From Candidatus Korarchaeota archaeon NZ13-K (GTDB lineage Archaea > Korarchaeota > Korarchaeia > Korarchaeales > Korarchaeaceae), in NCBI GenBank assembly GCA_003344655.1, contig MAIU01000005.1, forward strand, positions 1 to 40,012: a stretch of 40,012 nucleotides of DNA. The letters are read 5' to 3'. Shown in pieces: positions 1-7,954 of the stretch (position 1 is its first letter; every line of letters begins with the position of its first letter). The notes under the pieces were generated by a model. It was not told the origin of the DNA. It did not search any database and was given only the letters and a program-made list of their open reading frames with translations. The translations under genes and the position numbers were made by a program.

Positions 1-1234
1 CCTCAACTATGCTGGATGCCTCTCTAACTATCTCAAGCTTCTCCTTGGTGACCTCCCCTATTATCCTCACTGAGAGCCCTGGGCCGGGGAAGGGGTGCTT
101 GCTCACTATCTCCTCGGGCACCCCGAGGCGCCTCGCCAGCCTCCTGACCTCATCCTTGTACAGGTGACGGAGGGGCTCTATCACCCTTCCCCTGAACCAG
201 CTGGGAAGACCCGCCACATTATGATGGCTCTTTATCCTATCGGCCCCCACCTCGACGCCGCTCTCGATCACATCAGGATAGAGGGTACCCTGAACCAGGC
301 AGTCGCATCCCTCCCTCTCGAACACCTCCATGAATATCCTGGCGAACAGCTCACCAACTATTGCCCTCTTCTCCTCGCAATCCTTGACCCCTCTCAGGGC
401 TCTGAGGAATTCCTGGGAGGCATCCACGTAAATCACATCTATACCGATCTTCCTCAGGGAAGAGAGGACGCTCTCCGGTTCCCCTTTTCTGAGGAGGCCG
501 TGATTCACGAAAACGGGGACTAGCTTCTCCTTGGCCACTCTGCTGACAAGCAGCGCGGAGAGCGTGGAGTCTACTCCCCCGCTAACGGCAACCAGCACCT
601 TCTTGCACTTGGACACCTCGTCCATGAGGTATCTCTCTATCAGGAGGAGCATCCTCTCCGCGTCCCAGTCCCTGTCGGCTCCAGCTATCCTAATGAAGTT
701 CTCGAGGATCTTCATGCCTCCCTGGGTGTGCTTGACTTCAGGATGAAACTGAACCCCGTAGATGGGCTTGCTCTCATGCTTAAAGGAGCTCACGTAACCG
801 TTCTCGGAGATGGATGTGATAAGGAAGCCCTCAGGCAATTTGGAGACGAAGTCCGAGTGACTCATCCACACGAACTCACCGCTCCATCCTTCCAGGAGCT
901 CGTCCTCCTTGAGCACGCGAATCCTCGTGGGGCCGAACTCCCCAATCCCTCTCCTGACCTCTCCCCCGAGGAGCTTCGCTATTAGCTGAAAACCGTAGCA
1001 TATCCCCAGCACTGGTAATCCCATTTCCAAGACCCTTGGGTCTATGGATGGGGAGTTCGGCGAGTAGACACTGCTGGGCCCTCCTGAGAGGATTATCCCA
1101 GCCGGTTTCCTGGCCTCTATCTCCTCGTAGCTGGCCCTGGTGTATGGTATTATCTCGGAGTACACCCCGAGATCCCTGATCTTCCTGGCGATGAGGTGTG
1201 CGTACTGCCCCCCGAAGTTCACTACGAGTATCAT
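1..1234 (-). CDS. guaA: GMP synthetase (glutamine-hydrolysing), 3' end cut by window
   Basis: Converts XMP to GMP in purine synthesis, using ATP and ammonia released from glutamine. I read 411 codons from the ATG whose complement ends at 1234. The N-terminal class I amidotransferase has the nucleophile Cys79 (GICYGFQ) and the His164/Glu166 pair (QFHPEVK). The ATP-pyrophosphatase PP-loop SGGVDST lies at about residues 218-224. The family is about 510 residues, so roughly 100 residues of the C-terminal dimerisation domain lie outside the window. The start overlaps the tldE stop as ATGA, implying co-transcription and translational coupling. Both activities are on one chain, whereas many euryarchaea split them into two subunits. 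Identity is secure from motifs. Confidence 0.95.
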   Translation of the reverse strand, partial: MILVVNFGGQYAHLIARKIRDLGVYSEIIPYTRASYEEIEARKPAGIILSGGPSSVYSPNSPSIDPRVLEMGLPVLGICYGFQLIAKLLGGEVRRGIGEFGPTRIRVLKEDELLEGWSGEFVWMSHSDFVSKLPEGFLITSISENGYVSSFKHESKPIYGVQFHPEVKHTQGGMKILENFIRIAGADRDWDAERMLLLIERYLMDEVSKCKKVLVAVSGGVDSTLSALLVSRVAKEKLVPVFVNHGLLRKGEPESVLSSLRKIGIDVIYVDASQEFLRALRGVKDCEEKRAIVGELFARIFMEVFEREGCDCLVQGTLYPDVIESGVEVGADRIKSHHNVAGLPSWFRGRVIEPLRHLYKDEVRRLARRLGVPEEIVSKHPFPGPGLSVRIIGEVTKEKLEIVREASSIVE

Positions 1235-2553
1235 GAGGACCCCGGTCCCGAAACCCTAGCCTTGAGCCTTATGGAACCCCCGAAGTAAGATCCGACTGAC
1301 TCGACGTCACGGCCGACCCCTTCGAGCTCCCTCATGAGCTCCTCCAGCGTGAACGCGATTCCCGTCTGTCTCAGAGATTTCGTGAGCTCTCCATTCTCGA
1401 TCAGGAAAGCGGTCTCAGCCATTCCACTGAACTCGCCCGTGGCCAGGTTGGGGGTGTCCCCGGTGTAAAGCACCAAGACCCCTCTCCTTACATCTAGGAG
1501 TTCCTCCTCGCTCATCTCAAGGGAGGGGGCCTCTATCCTGACATTATTTGCTCCCACGGAAGGCATCCTCCTGTAGTCCCTCGAGGCGTTACCCGTGCTC
1601 TCCCTGCCCTCCTTCTTCGCGGTGTACCAGTTGTGTATGGGACTCCTGAACACCCCCCTCTCGATCACCTTGGTCCTCCCCGTGGGGACCCCCTCGTCAT
1701 CGAAGCTCGAGCTCCCTATGAGCCAGGGGATCCTTCCATCATCCACTATTGACAGCTCCTCCCTTCCCACCTCCTCGCCCAGCCTGTTGGTGAGGAAGCT
1801 CCTCCCATACTGTATGTTCTCCGCATTGGCCGCGTCGTTCACTATGAAGGGGATAATGCCGTGAAGGGCCTTGGGCCTGAATATCACGGGGATCATCTCG
1901 ACGCCTATCCTCACGGAATCCAAGCTCCTTATGGCGATCTCCCCAGCTTCCCTTCCTAATCTCTCGGGATCGAGCACATCGAGTCTTCTGCCGTTTGAGA
2001 AGTTGAATCCGGAGCCCCTCCTATCTCCATCCCTAGCCGCAACCTCTAGGAACACGTCGAAGGAGGTCCTGCTCTCGTGGACATCGACGCCCGTGGAGCT
2101 GAATATCCTGACCTCCTCATAAGTCAGGGTGAATATCCCCGATACTGAGACGATGGCAGGGGAGAGCCTCGCAGCCTCCACGGAGGCCATGAAAGTGGAG
2201 GAAGCATCCCCAACGTCCATGTCCCTGATCCTATCATCCATGAGCCCCTCCATGAACTCAACCCTCAGGGGCTCGGGCAGGGACCGGAAGTCAGAGTCCT
2301 CGGGGGAGGCCTTCGCGTTCATGAAGGCCCTCCTACCAATGGAAGCTCCTTCCAAGGGATTTGTAGCGAATGCAATACCTAGCTTTTTTCCTATGCAGGC
2401 CCTGACGCCCAGCCCGGTTTCCCTAAATGTACTGGAGGTCTTCAGAGATCCCCTCTCAACGCTGAGGGATATGCCCCTGATGCGGACCTCGAAGGCCTCC
2501 GCCCCATCCGCCCCCTCTGATATAGCTGCCCTCACGGCATCCTCAGCGAGCAT
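1231..2553 (-). CDS. tldE: TldE/PmbA-type subunit of the TldD-TldE metalloprotease
   Basis: A 440-residue partner of the upstream TldD. In the characterised TldD/TldE (PmbA) system a heterodimer degrades unfolded peptides and matures some modified peptides; TldE lacks the metal site and shapes the active chamber. Here no HExxH motif is visible, while the TldD/PmbA fold is recognisable from the N-terminal GADGAEAFEVR region and the C-terminal NLATGEFSGMAETAFLIENG region. The ATG at 2553 sits 4 nt after a GGAGGTGA ribosome site whose TGA is also the stop codon of tldD. The 3' end overlaps guaA by 4 nt. The substrate is unknown; no precursor peptide gene is obvious nearby. Confidence 0.9.
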   Translation of the reverse strand: MLAEDAVRAAISEGADGAEAFEVRIRGISLSVERGSLKTSSTFRETGLGVRACIGKKLGIAFATNPLEGASIGRRAFMNAKASPEDSDFRSLPEPLRVEFMEGLMDDRIRDMDVGDASSTFMASVEAARLSPAIVSVSGIFTLTYEEVRIFSSTGVDVHESRTSFDVFLEVAARDGDRRGSGFNFSNGRRLDVLDPERLGREAGEIAIRSLDSVRIGVEMIPVIFRPKALHGIIPFIVNDAANAENIQYGRSFLTNRLGEEVGREELSIVDDGRIPWLIGSSSFDDEGVPTGRTKVIERGVFRSPIHNWYTAKKEGRESTGNASRDYRRMPSVGANNVRIEAPSLEMSEEELLDVRRGVLVLYTGDTPNLATGEFSGMAETAFLIENGELTKSLRQTGIAFTLEELMRELEGVGRDVESVGSYFGGSIRLKARVSGPGSS

Positions 2554-2557
2554 GTCA

Positions 2558-3916
2558 TCACCTCCCCCCGAAGACCAGGCTCCTTATCATCAGGTGAGGG
2601 GATCCCGTGGTGACCGGAACCCACTGACCCTTCTTACCACAGCTTCCGGGATCATGATATAGATCCTTGCCCACCGCATCCACGTTGTGGAGCACCTCGA
2701 GGGTCATGCCCGTGATCGCGACCTCCCTCAATCTTCTGGTCATCTCTCCCCTCTCTACGAGCCATCCACCCTCGGCCTTGAACATGAACTGTCCCTTCGC
2801 CGGATCCGTGTATCCGTAGAGGGATCCGAAGGCATAGATACCCTCTTTGATCTCGGAGATCATCTCCTCAAGGCTCCAATCACCCCTATCTATGAAAGTG
2901 TTCGACATCCTGACCTCGGGAGGGTTGCCGAAGTCCATCGATCTGGCATTACCGGTGGGTTCGAGGTTCAGCCTCTTGGACACCTCGAGATTTGTGAGGT
3001 AGCCAATCAGAATTCCATTCCTAACTATGTACTTTCTCCTGGCCTCGGTCCCCTCATCATCATACCTATAACTGCCGTAAAGTCCCTCCAGCGTCGGATC
3101 ATCGACCACGCTTATCGAGGGGGGACCCACGGGCTTCCCCATCATGTCCGTCAGGATGCTCTCACCGTTGACGACGGAGTCCCCCTCTGCGGCGTGACCG
3201 AAGGCCTCATGTATGAACACGCCGGCCAGCTTGGGATCGAGTATCGCCTTATGAGGACCCGGTGGGGCTGGCACAGCGGATAGCGCTTCAACAGCCCTCC
3301 TGGCCGCTCTCTCAGCGACATCGCTTCCCTCCACCACCTCGATGCCACCCAAACCTCCCTTGGACTCGAAAGCCGCTTCCGTCACCCCCGCCTCGTGAGC
3401 GAATACGTAAGCCGCTATCCTGACCCTGCCTATTCTCTGCCTCACATCTGTCCCTAAGGAGTTCACTATCCTAGTCTCCCTGAAGGAGTCTACTAGGGAG
3501 ATGTTGGTGTTCCTGACCTCTTTCAAGGAGCTGGCCGCCTTATGCTGCTCAAACAACATGGCAAGCTTCCTCTCCACAGGGACCTCATAAGCGGGTTCTT
3601 TCCCCATAACCTCGTAACTACCCTTAAATGAGGGCCAATCCGCTTCTAAACGCCGAGACTCGTTCGATGAAAGTCTTGCAAGCTCAAAAGAATCCCTTAG
3701 AGCGTCCTCGAGCTCCTCCTCCGATCTGGCAACGCTGAACCCCCATCCTCCCCTATAGAGAGTTCTAACGCCTATTCTGAACTCATCCCCGCTGCTGAGC
3801 TCCCTCACCACCCCATCGATGACCCTCAGTATCGTGGTGCGGATCCTCTCCTCTCGGATCTCAACGAACTCAGAGCCCAACTCAAGTCCCTTGCTAATCA
3901 TGGCCTCCAAATGCAT
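2558..3916 (-). CDS. tldD: TldD-type zinc metalloprotease, catalytic subunit
   Basis: Catalytic member of the TldD/TldE pair. The zinc motif HEAFGH is at about residues 236-241 when counted from the ATG at 3916, and the conserved GSCGKKGQ segment that supplies the third metal ligand is near the C-terminus. Length (452 aa) is normal for the family. A longer reading from a GTG at 3940 is open, but an AT-rich TATA-like element at 3941-3950 lies about 29 nt before ATG 3916, so I prefer a leaderless start there. It is first gene of an operon with tldE and guaA and is divergent from the cysteine-cluster gene at 3951. Housekeeping peptide degradation is likely; a dedicated substrate cannot be excluded. 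Confidence 0.92.
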   Translation of the reverse strand: MHLEAMISKGLELGSEFVEIREERIRTTILRVIDGVVRELSSGDEFRIGVRTLYRGGWGFSVARSEEELEDALRDSFELARLSSNESRRLEADWPSFKGSYEVMGKEPAYEVPVERKLAMLFEQHKAASSLKEVRNTNISLVDSFRETRIVNSLGTDVRQRIGRVRIAAYVFAHEAGVTEAAFESKGGLGGIEVVEGSDVAERAARRAVEALSAVPAPPGPHKAILDPKLAGVFIHEAFGHAAEGDSVVNGESILTDMMGKPVGPPSISVVDDPTLEGLYGSYRYDDEGTEARRKYIVRNGILIGYLTNLEVSKRLNLEPTGNARSMDFGNPPEVRMSNTFIDRGDWSLEEMISEIKEGIYAFGSLYGYTDPAKGQFMFKAEGGWLVERGEMTRRLREVAITGMTLEVLHNVDAVGKDLYHDPGSCGKKGQWVPVTTGSPHLMIRSLVFGGR

Positions 3917-3921
3917 AATCG

Positions 3922-3950
3922 TTTTATGAGATGCGTCCACTTTTAATTTT
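3922..3950. promoter_or_regulatory. Divergent promoter pair for tldD and the cysteine-cluster gene
   Basis: Two TATA-like elements lie back to back in 35 bp: ttttatga at 3922-3929 is about 25 nt before ATG 3951 on the plus strand, and the AT tract 3941-3950, read on the minus strand, is about 29 nt before ATG 3916. Both spacings fit leaderless transcripts. The two core promoters overlap, so polymerase binding to one should exclude the other. Confidence 0.55.
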
Positions 3951-4307
3951 ATGCGATGCCCGAACGGGTGCCATGCCTGCTGCCTCGAGACCGAGATGAT
4001 ACTGACGGAGAGCGACGTAAGAAGGATAGAATCTATGGGCTACAGGAGAGAGGATTTCAGTGAGTTCAGGGATGGTTTCATCAGGTTGAGGAATATAAAT
4101 GGCAGATGTTACTTCCTGCATGATGGAAGGTGCGTGATATACGAGGCCCGCCCGCTGGGATGCAGGGCCTATCCCGTGGTGTTCAACGTCATCACTAGGA
4201 ACTGCGAGCTGGACGATGAATGCCCGGCCGTGGATACGATCGATTATGGAGAGATCCTGAGCAAGTGCGAAATCGTCATGAGGATAGTAGGGGAACTTGG
4301 GATCTGA
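3951..4307 (+). CDS. YkgJ-type CxxCxxCC cysteine-cluster protein
   Basis: A 118-residue protein of the zinc- or iron-chelating family (PF03692 type). The family motif opens the protein: Cys3, Cys7, Cys10 and Cys11 in MRCPNGCHACC. Further conserved cysteines are in GRCYFLHDGRCVIYEARPLGCRAYP and DDECP. Members bind a metal or an iron-sulfur centre, but the reaction is generally unknown. ATG 3951 follows a TATA element by about 25 nt, giving a leaderless message. It precedes tatC by 100 bp on the same strand, although tatC appears to have its own promoter. Function not assigned beyond the family. Confidence 0.8.
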   Translation: MRCPNGCHACCLETEMILTESDVRRIESMGYRREDFSEFRDGFIRLRNINGRCYFLHDGRCVIYEARPLGCRAYPVVFNVITRNCELDDECPAVDTIDYGEILSKCEIVMRIVGELGI

Positions 4308-4370
4308 AACCCCAATTCAGCCGACTCGCTTTCAGTTTCGGCGTTCACACATCGGGGCCCATCGGAAAGA

Positions 4371-4378
4371 TTTATTAG
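4371..4378 (+). promoter_or_regulatory. TATA box of tatC
   Basis: tttattag lies about 33 nt before ATG 4408, predicting a transcript with a leader of under 10 nt. It supports ATG 4408 over the longer open frame beginning at 4297, which overlaps the upstream gene. Confidence 0.5.
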
Positions 4379-4407
4379 CGCTGACGGATCAGCCGTGGGA
4401 AACCGAA

Positions 4408-5223
4408 ATGTGTCCCGATGAGGAAGCACCGATACAGGAGCACTTAATAGAGCTCCTCGAGAGGATTAGAAGGATACTGATCGCTCTGATAGTTTCCTCA
4501 ATAATAATCCCCTTCTCACCGGATCCCTCATACATCTCCCGGGGCGGTATCATCTACAGACCACTGGTACTGTCCCTGATCGATAGGATAAGGAGCGATA
4601 TGACGAATCTGAACAACCCGGTGACAAGACCCCTGGCATCACTCCTGGGGATCGATGAGCTGAGGATAGAGCTCATAGCCTACAGCTGGATAGATTCTCT
4701 GGAGGTTATGTTCATACTGGGATTGCTCCTGGGCTTCATCTTCTCCTCCCCCTACATAGCGAAGCAGATATACGATTTCATAGAGCCAGCACTTGAGAGC
4801 CATGAGAAAAGAATGCTGATACCTTTCATCATCGGATTCACCCTTTTGTTCGCCTCAGGGGTTGTCTACGCGTACTTCGTGGTGATGCCCCTCACGATAC
4901 TCTTCCTCTCTTACATATACATCCTGAGCGGAATAAGGCTGATCTTCTCCCTGAGCGAATTCTTCTCCTTCGTGATAAGCGGTCTTCTGATAGTAGGCCT
5001 CTTCTTCACGTTCCCCTTGCTGGTGGCCGCGATCTCCTACCTGGGAATAATATCCCCGTCCTCGATAAGGGGGAACTGGAGGTATGCGTTCCTCCTGACC
5101 CTCGTGATAACAGCGGTGATAACCCCTGACCCGACCCCGGTGTCGATGCTCGCATTATCCTTGCCATTCCTCATCCTCTACTGGTTGTCCTACATCCTCT
5201 CCAAGAGGTTCCATGGGGAGTAG
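4408..5223 (+). CDS. tatC: Twin-arginine translocase subunit TatC
   Basis: Multi-spanning receptor of the Tat pathway, which exports folded, often cofactor-bearing proteins with an RR signal. The 271-residue reading from ATG 4408 begins with the short acidic N-terminus and the HLIELLERIRR segment typical of TatC. About six hydrophobic spans follow, and the conserved segments around FIEPALESHEKR, the SEFFSFV turn and the ITAVITPDPTPVSML region before the last helix are present. The frame is open upstream to 4297, but that part shows no TatC similarity and overlaps the previous gene. tatA lies head-on 4 bp downstream on the other strand, so the two Tat genes converge. Confidence 0.93.
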   Translation: MCPDEEAPIQEHLIELLERIRRILIALIVSSIIIPFSPDPSYISRGGIIYRPLVLSLIDRIRSDMTNLNNPVTRPLASLLGIDELRIELIAYSWIDSLEVMFILGLLLGFIFSSPYIAKQIYDFIEPALESHEKRMLIPFIIGFTLLFASGVVYAYFVVMPLTILFLSYIYILSGIRLIFSLSEFFSFVISGLLIVGLFFTFPLLVAAISYLGIISPSSIRGNWRYAFLLTLVITAVITPDPTPVSMLALSLPFLILYWLSYILSKRFHGE

Positions 5224-5227
5224 GATC

Positions 5228-5542
5228 TCATCCTTCCCTTTCCTTTATCCTAGATTTTATCTCCTCCAGGATCTCATCATCAGTTTTTCCAGCGACGTCT
5301 ATGCCCAGGCTTAGCGCCAGCTCCCTTATGCTGCTCTTCCTCTCCTCCTTCCTTCTCGCATCCTCCTCAACCACTTGGGAGGATGCCCTTCTGAATTCCC
5401 TGACGGCCTCGCCCATTGCCCTGGCGAGTTCAGGTAGTTTCCTTGGGCCGAAGAGGATCAGGGCTATCAGAATGATGAGCAGGATCTCCGGAAGCCCGAG
5501 GCCCCCGAACTGCATCAACCTGATCGCCTGCATAGCCATCAT
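5228..5542 (-). CDS. tatA: Twin-arginine translocase subunit TatA
   Basis: Pore-forming partner of TatC: one N-terminal membrane helix (LGLPEILLIILIALILFG), the FGPRKLPELAR hinge and amphipathic helix that define TatA/B, then a charged tail. Several in-frame starts exist (GTG 5560, ATG 5542, 5539, 5533, 5515). A TATA box at 5571-5580 predicts transcription from about 5550, so ATG 5542 or one just after is favoured. The tail (SSIRELALSLGIDVAGKTDDEILEEIKSR region) is longer than in minimal TatA and predicted helical. It converges with tatC with a 4-bp gap. Confidence 0.92.
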   Translation of the reverse strand: MMAMQAIRLMQFGGLGLPEILLIILIALILFGPRKLPELARAMGEAVREFRRASSQVVEEDARRKEERKSSIRELALSLGIDVAGKTDDEILEEIKSRIKEREG

Positions 5543-5570
5543 GAGGGTCTCCGCGATCACCCTCTATGAG

Positions 5571-5580
5571 GAATATAAAA
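5571..5580 (-). promoter_or_regulatory. TATA box of tatA
   Basis: Reads TTTTATATTC on the minus strand, about 34 nt before ATG 5542. This makes the GTG at 5560 unlikely as the start, since it would lie upstream of the predicted transcription start. Confidence 0.5.
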
Positions 5581-5643
5581 TGGTATCGCAGGGCTCTTGC
5601 GTGCAGGATTAAATGGAAGTGAGGCGAGGAGCTATAAAGGGTC

Positions 5644-6459
5644 TCAAAGCTGAGTTTCCTCGTATTTTAGCATCAATATTTGATACAACTCCCTGGGGAT
5701 GTCCCTCCCAATAACGCCCTCATCGAAGAAGTTCCAGCCGTTCCCGCACCCGTTGCACCTCATCATGCGGAACCCCTCCTTCGGCTCGGTCGACCCAACA
5801 TCGGAGGATCCGCAGAACGGGCACGTGCCCTCCGGGTACTCCCACTCCATACCGCAGATCTCACATTTAAGATGGACCCCGCTCTCATCTGAGAATGAGA
5901 GCCTCGTGTAGCTTCCGCAGATGGGACAGAAGCCCCTGTTCCACCCCTTGAGATCGATCTTTCCCTCTAGGATCTCCCTAATTTTAATGAAGATGGACTG
6001 CATCATCCAGACCCCTAGGGCGACCAATAGATCCTCGCTGACGCCTATTGTGAAGGAGACCCCCCTAGCGTAATTCAAATCTCCCTCGAAGGAAAGCCTG
6101 GCCAGGCTCTCCGGGTCGAAGAGGTCTTCCTCGAGGGACTCATTGATGGTATTCGCCTCCTCCCTGAGGTCCTCCCTCTGGGAGGCCAGAGCGGAGGATA
6201 GGATGGATGCGATCTCCTTCCATGAGGAGCGATCAATCTTCGGGAGATAGCAGATGTCGAAGAGGGAGGAGCCCTCCGATTCCGCCAGCTCGAGACATTG
6301 CAGCATACGCCCCTCCTCGTTGCGGAAATAAGCGGATATAATTTCGCCAATATGAGCCTGAGCTTCTAAAATATTTAGGAAAAATAGCACAGAGTTGGAA
6401 AGGGCTGGCTCCTTCTTGGCGATCATATGGGCGGCTTCCCTGATCCTCGCGAGATCCAT
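5644..6459 (-). CDS. fdhE: FdhE-like maturation factor with four CxxC motifs
   Basis: A 271-residue protein resembling FdhE, which in bacteria helps activate Tat-exported formate dehydrogenases. The N-terminal half is helical and poorly conserved. The C-terminal half carries four CxxC knuckles in order: CPICGS, CEICGM, CPFCGS and CNGCGN, the rubredoxin-like iron- or zinc-binding arrangement of the family. It stands alone between its own promoter (6487-6495) and tatA, so it is next to the Tat genes, but no formate dehydrogenase or other molybdopterin enzyme is adjacent. Client unknown: it could be an exported oxidoreductase elsewhere. Family assignment is good; role in this organism is inferred. 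Confidence 0.75.
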   Translation of the reverse strand: MDLARIREAAHMIAKKEPALSNSVLFFLNILEAQAHIGEIISAYFRNEEGRMLQCLELAESEGSSLFDICYLPKIDRSSWKEIASILSSALASQREDLREEANTINESLEEDLFDPESLARLSFEGDLNYARGVSFTIGVSEDLLVALGVWMMQSIFIKIREILEGKIDLKGWNRGFCPICGSYTRLSFSDESGVHLKCEICGMEWEYPEGTCPFCGSSDVGSTEPKEGFRMMRCNGCGNGWNFFDEGVIGRDIPRELYQILMLKYEETQL

Positions 6460-6486
6460 CGCTATCGTAGCTACACGCCCTGCTCA

Positions 6487-6495
6487 GTATAAAAC
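6487..6495 (-). promoter_or_regulatory. TATA box of the fdhE-like gene
   Basis: Reads GTTTTATAC on the minus strand, about 32 nt before ATG 6459, giving a leader of about 5 nt. Confidence 0.5.
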
Positions 6496-6513
6496 CATGC
6501 CGTTATGAATGTA

Positions 6514-6531
6514 ATTGATTTTAACATCAAT
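6514..6531. repeat. Short palindrome upstream of the fdhE-like gene
   Basis: Inverted arms ATTGAT (6514-6519) and ATCAAT (6526-6531) around a 6-bp spacer, with a third copy of ATTGAT at 6552-6557. They lie 20-60 bp upstream of the fdhE-like TATA box, a position suited to an activator or repressor. The surroundings are very AT-rich, so chance is a real alternative. Confidence 0.3.
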
Positions 6532-6692
6532 ATTTGGAAAATTTTATCATAATTGATGCAATCTAAGTGAAAATAATTACACAAATGAATATCTCAACGG
6601 AGATTTATTACATCACTTATCACCGAATGGTAGAAGCGGTGCTAAAATTGGCAGATTTGATGCCGATACTATGCCAAATTTCATAAAAATGT

Positions 6693-7745
6693 TCAGCATA
6701 TCCTGGGCACTATGACCCCCGAGGGGGGTTCGAGGATCCTCAGACCACCCACTAGGGTCCTCATGATCACAATGCCTCCGTAATCCCTATTCTCTCTCAC
6801 CTCCCCAATTATCGAGGCATCAGAGTAACCCAGATCCCTGATGAAGTCCAATATCTCCTCAGCGAGACTTCCATCAACTCCCAAGACGGCCCTGCCCTCG
6901 CAGGCCAGGAAGAAGGGATCTATCCCCAGCAGCTCGGTGAAGGCCCTGACCTCCTCCCTAACGGGGACCCTTTCCTCACTCACGACCAAGAGGAGGCCCG
7001 ACTTCTTGGCCCATTCATTGAGCGTTTGGGCCAAGCCGCCCCTCGTTGGGTCCTGAGCCGCGTGTATACTCTCCCCATACTTCTCGATGAGAGGCACCAT
7101 TAGCCTCGTCAGCGGCTCCACATCGCTCCTCAACTCTCCCTTGACGGAAAGCCCCTCCTGAGCCGCTAATATAGCGGCTCCGTGCTCCCCTATCGTGCCC
7201 GTGACTATTACCTTGTCCCCGGCCCTCACCCTGGAATCGACTATGGGTCTCTTGGCTATCCCCAAGCCGGCCGTGGTTATCACGTAGCGGTCAAGCTGAC
7301 CCCTCGGCATAACCTTGAAGTCCCCTCCGACGAGCTTCACTCCCTCGCTCCTCAACGTCTCGATGAGGCTGTTAGCTATCATCTCAACCTCGGAGATGGG
7401 AGATCCTTCCTCGACTATTATTGAATCCAGTATCACTTTCGGAACCCCTCCCATCATCAGCACGTCGTTTATCGTGCCGCAGGCCGCCAGCTTTCCCAGG
7501 TCCCCCCCTGGGAAGAAGGGAGGGTTGACCGTGTAGGAGTCTATCGAGAGTACCAAGTACTTCCCATCCGGCAGGGGGATGGCTGCGCCGTCATCCAGCT
7601 CCCCGAGGCCGACTCCCCCCTCCAGGGAAAGCTCCTCACCAGATAGCTTCGAAAGTATGAGCCTCTCCACAATCAGACTTGTCTCCTTCCCGCCAGATCC
7701 GTGGGACAGCTTCACCTTGGCTTCCTCTGAATCAAGCGATCTCAT
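6693..7745 (-). CDS. hypE: Hydrogenase cofactor maturation protein HypE
   Basis: Dehydrates the carbamoyl group received from HypF to the thiocyanate that supplies the CN ligands of the NiFe site. It belongs to the PurM/ThiL-type ATP-binding family: KLSHGSGGKE at the N-terminus, the GELDDGAAIPL motif, then the VGGDFKVMPRG and AQDPTRGG segments. The C-terminus ends in PRIC, and that terminal cysteine carries the carbamoyl and cyanide groups, so the protein is complete and should be active. Length (350 aa) is typical. ATG 7745 overlaps the hypC stop by 14 nt. It is the last gene of hypA-hypB-hypC-hypE; hypF and hypD are at 17.5-21.0 kb. Confidence 0.97.
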   Translation of the reverse strand: MRSLDSEEAKVKLSHGSGGKETSLIVERLILSKLSGEELSLEGGVGLGELDDGAAIPLPDGKYLVLSIDSYTVNPPFFPGGDLGKLAACGTINDVLMMGGVPKVILDSIIVEEGSPISEVEMIANSLIETLRSEGVKLVGGDFKVMPRGQLDRYVITTAGLGIAKRPIVDSRVRAGDKVIVTGTIGEHGAAILAAQEGLSVKGELRSDVEPLTRLMVPLIEKYGESIHAAQDPTRGGLAQTLNEWAKKSGLLLVVSEERVPVREEVRAFTELLGIDPFFLACEGRAVLGVDGSLAEEILDFIRDLGYSDASIIGEVRENRDYGGIVIMRTLVGGLRILEPPSGVIVPRIC

Positions 7746-7953
7746 AGCTCTCGATCTCCCTCAGGAGGGCCATTATCTCAGAGGCCTCCTCCTCATCTAT
7801 CTTGGCTATTATCATGCCGACGTGGACCAGCACGTAGTCTCCCGGTGAAACCTCCTCGAGGCTCGCGTCGACCTCCCTCACCACTCCCCCGAAGTCGACC
7901 AGAGCCCTTCCTTCCCTCACCTCCAAGACCCTTCCGGGTATGCCCAGGCACAA
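7732..7953 (-). CDS. hypC: Hydrogenase maturation chaperone HypC (TTG start)
   Basis: Small chaperone that works with HypD to build Fe(CN)2CO and deliver it to the hydrogenase large subunit. The family N-terminus MCLGIPG is present; Cys2 becomes N-terminal after Met removal and is essential. Because Cys2 must directly follow the start, the initiator has to be the TTG at 7951-7953. The protein is 73 residues, normal for HypC, with the conserved DYVLVHVGMIIAKIDEEEA segment. It begins 1 nt after the stop of the upstream hypB-like gene and overlaps hypE, so it sits mid-operon with tight coupling. Confidence 0.95.
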   Translation of the reverse strand: MCLGIPGRVLEVREGRALVDFGGVVREVDASLEEVSPGDYVLVHVGMIIAKIDEEEASEIMALLREIESYEIA

Positions 7954-7954
7954 G

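Noticed and set aside
95-985. Plus-strand frames at the left end
   Set aside because: They are antisense to guaA, whose catalytic motifs are intact on the minus strand.
4297-4407. Longer TatC reading frame
   Set aside because: It overlaps the previous gene, lacks TatC similarity and starts upstream of the TATA box at 4371-4378.
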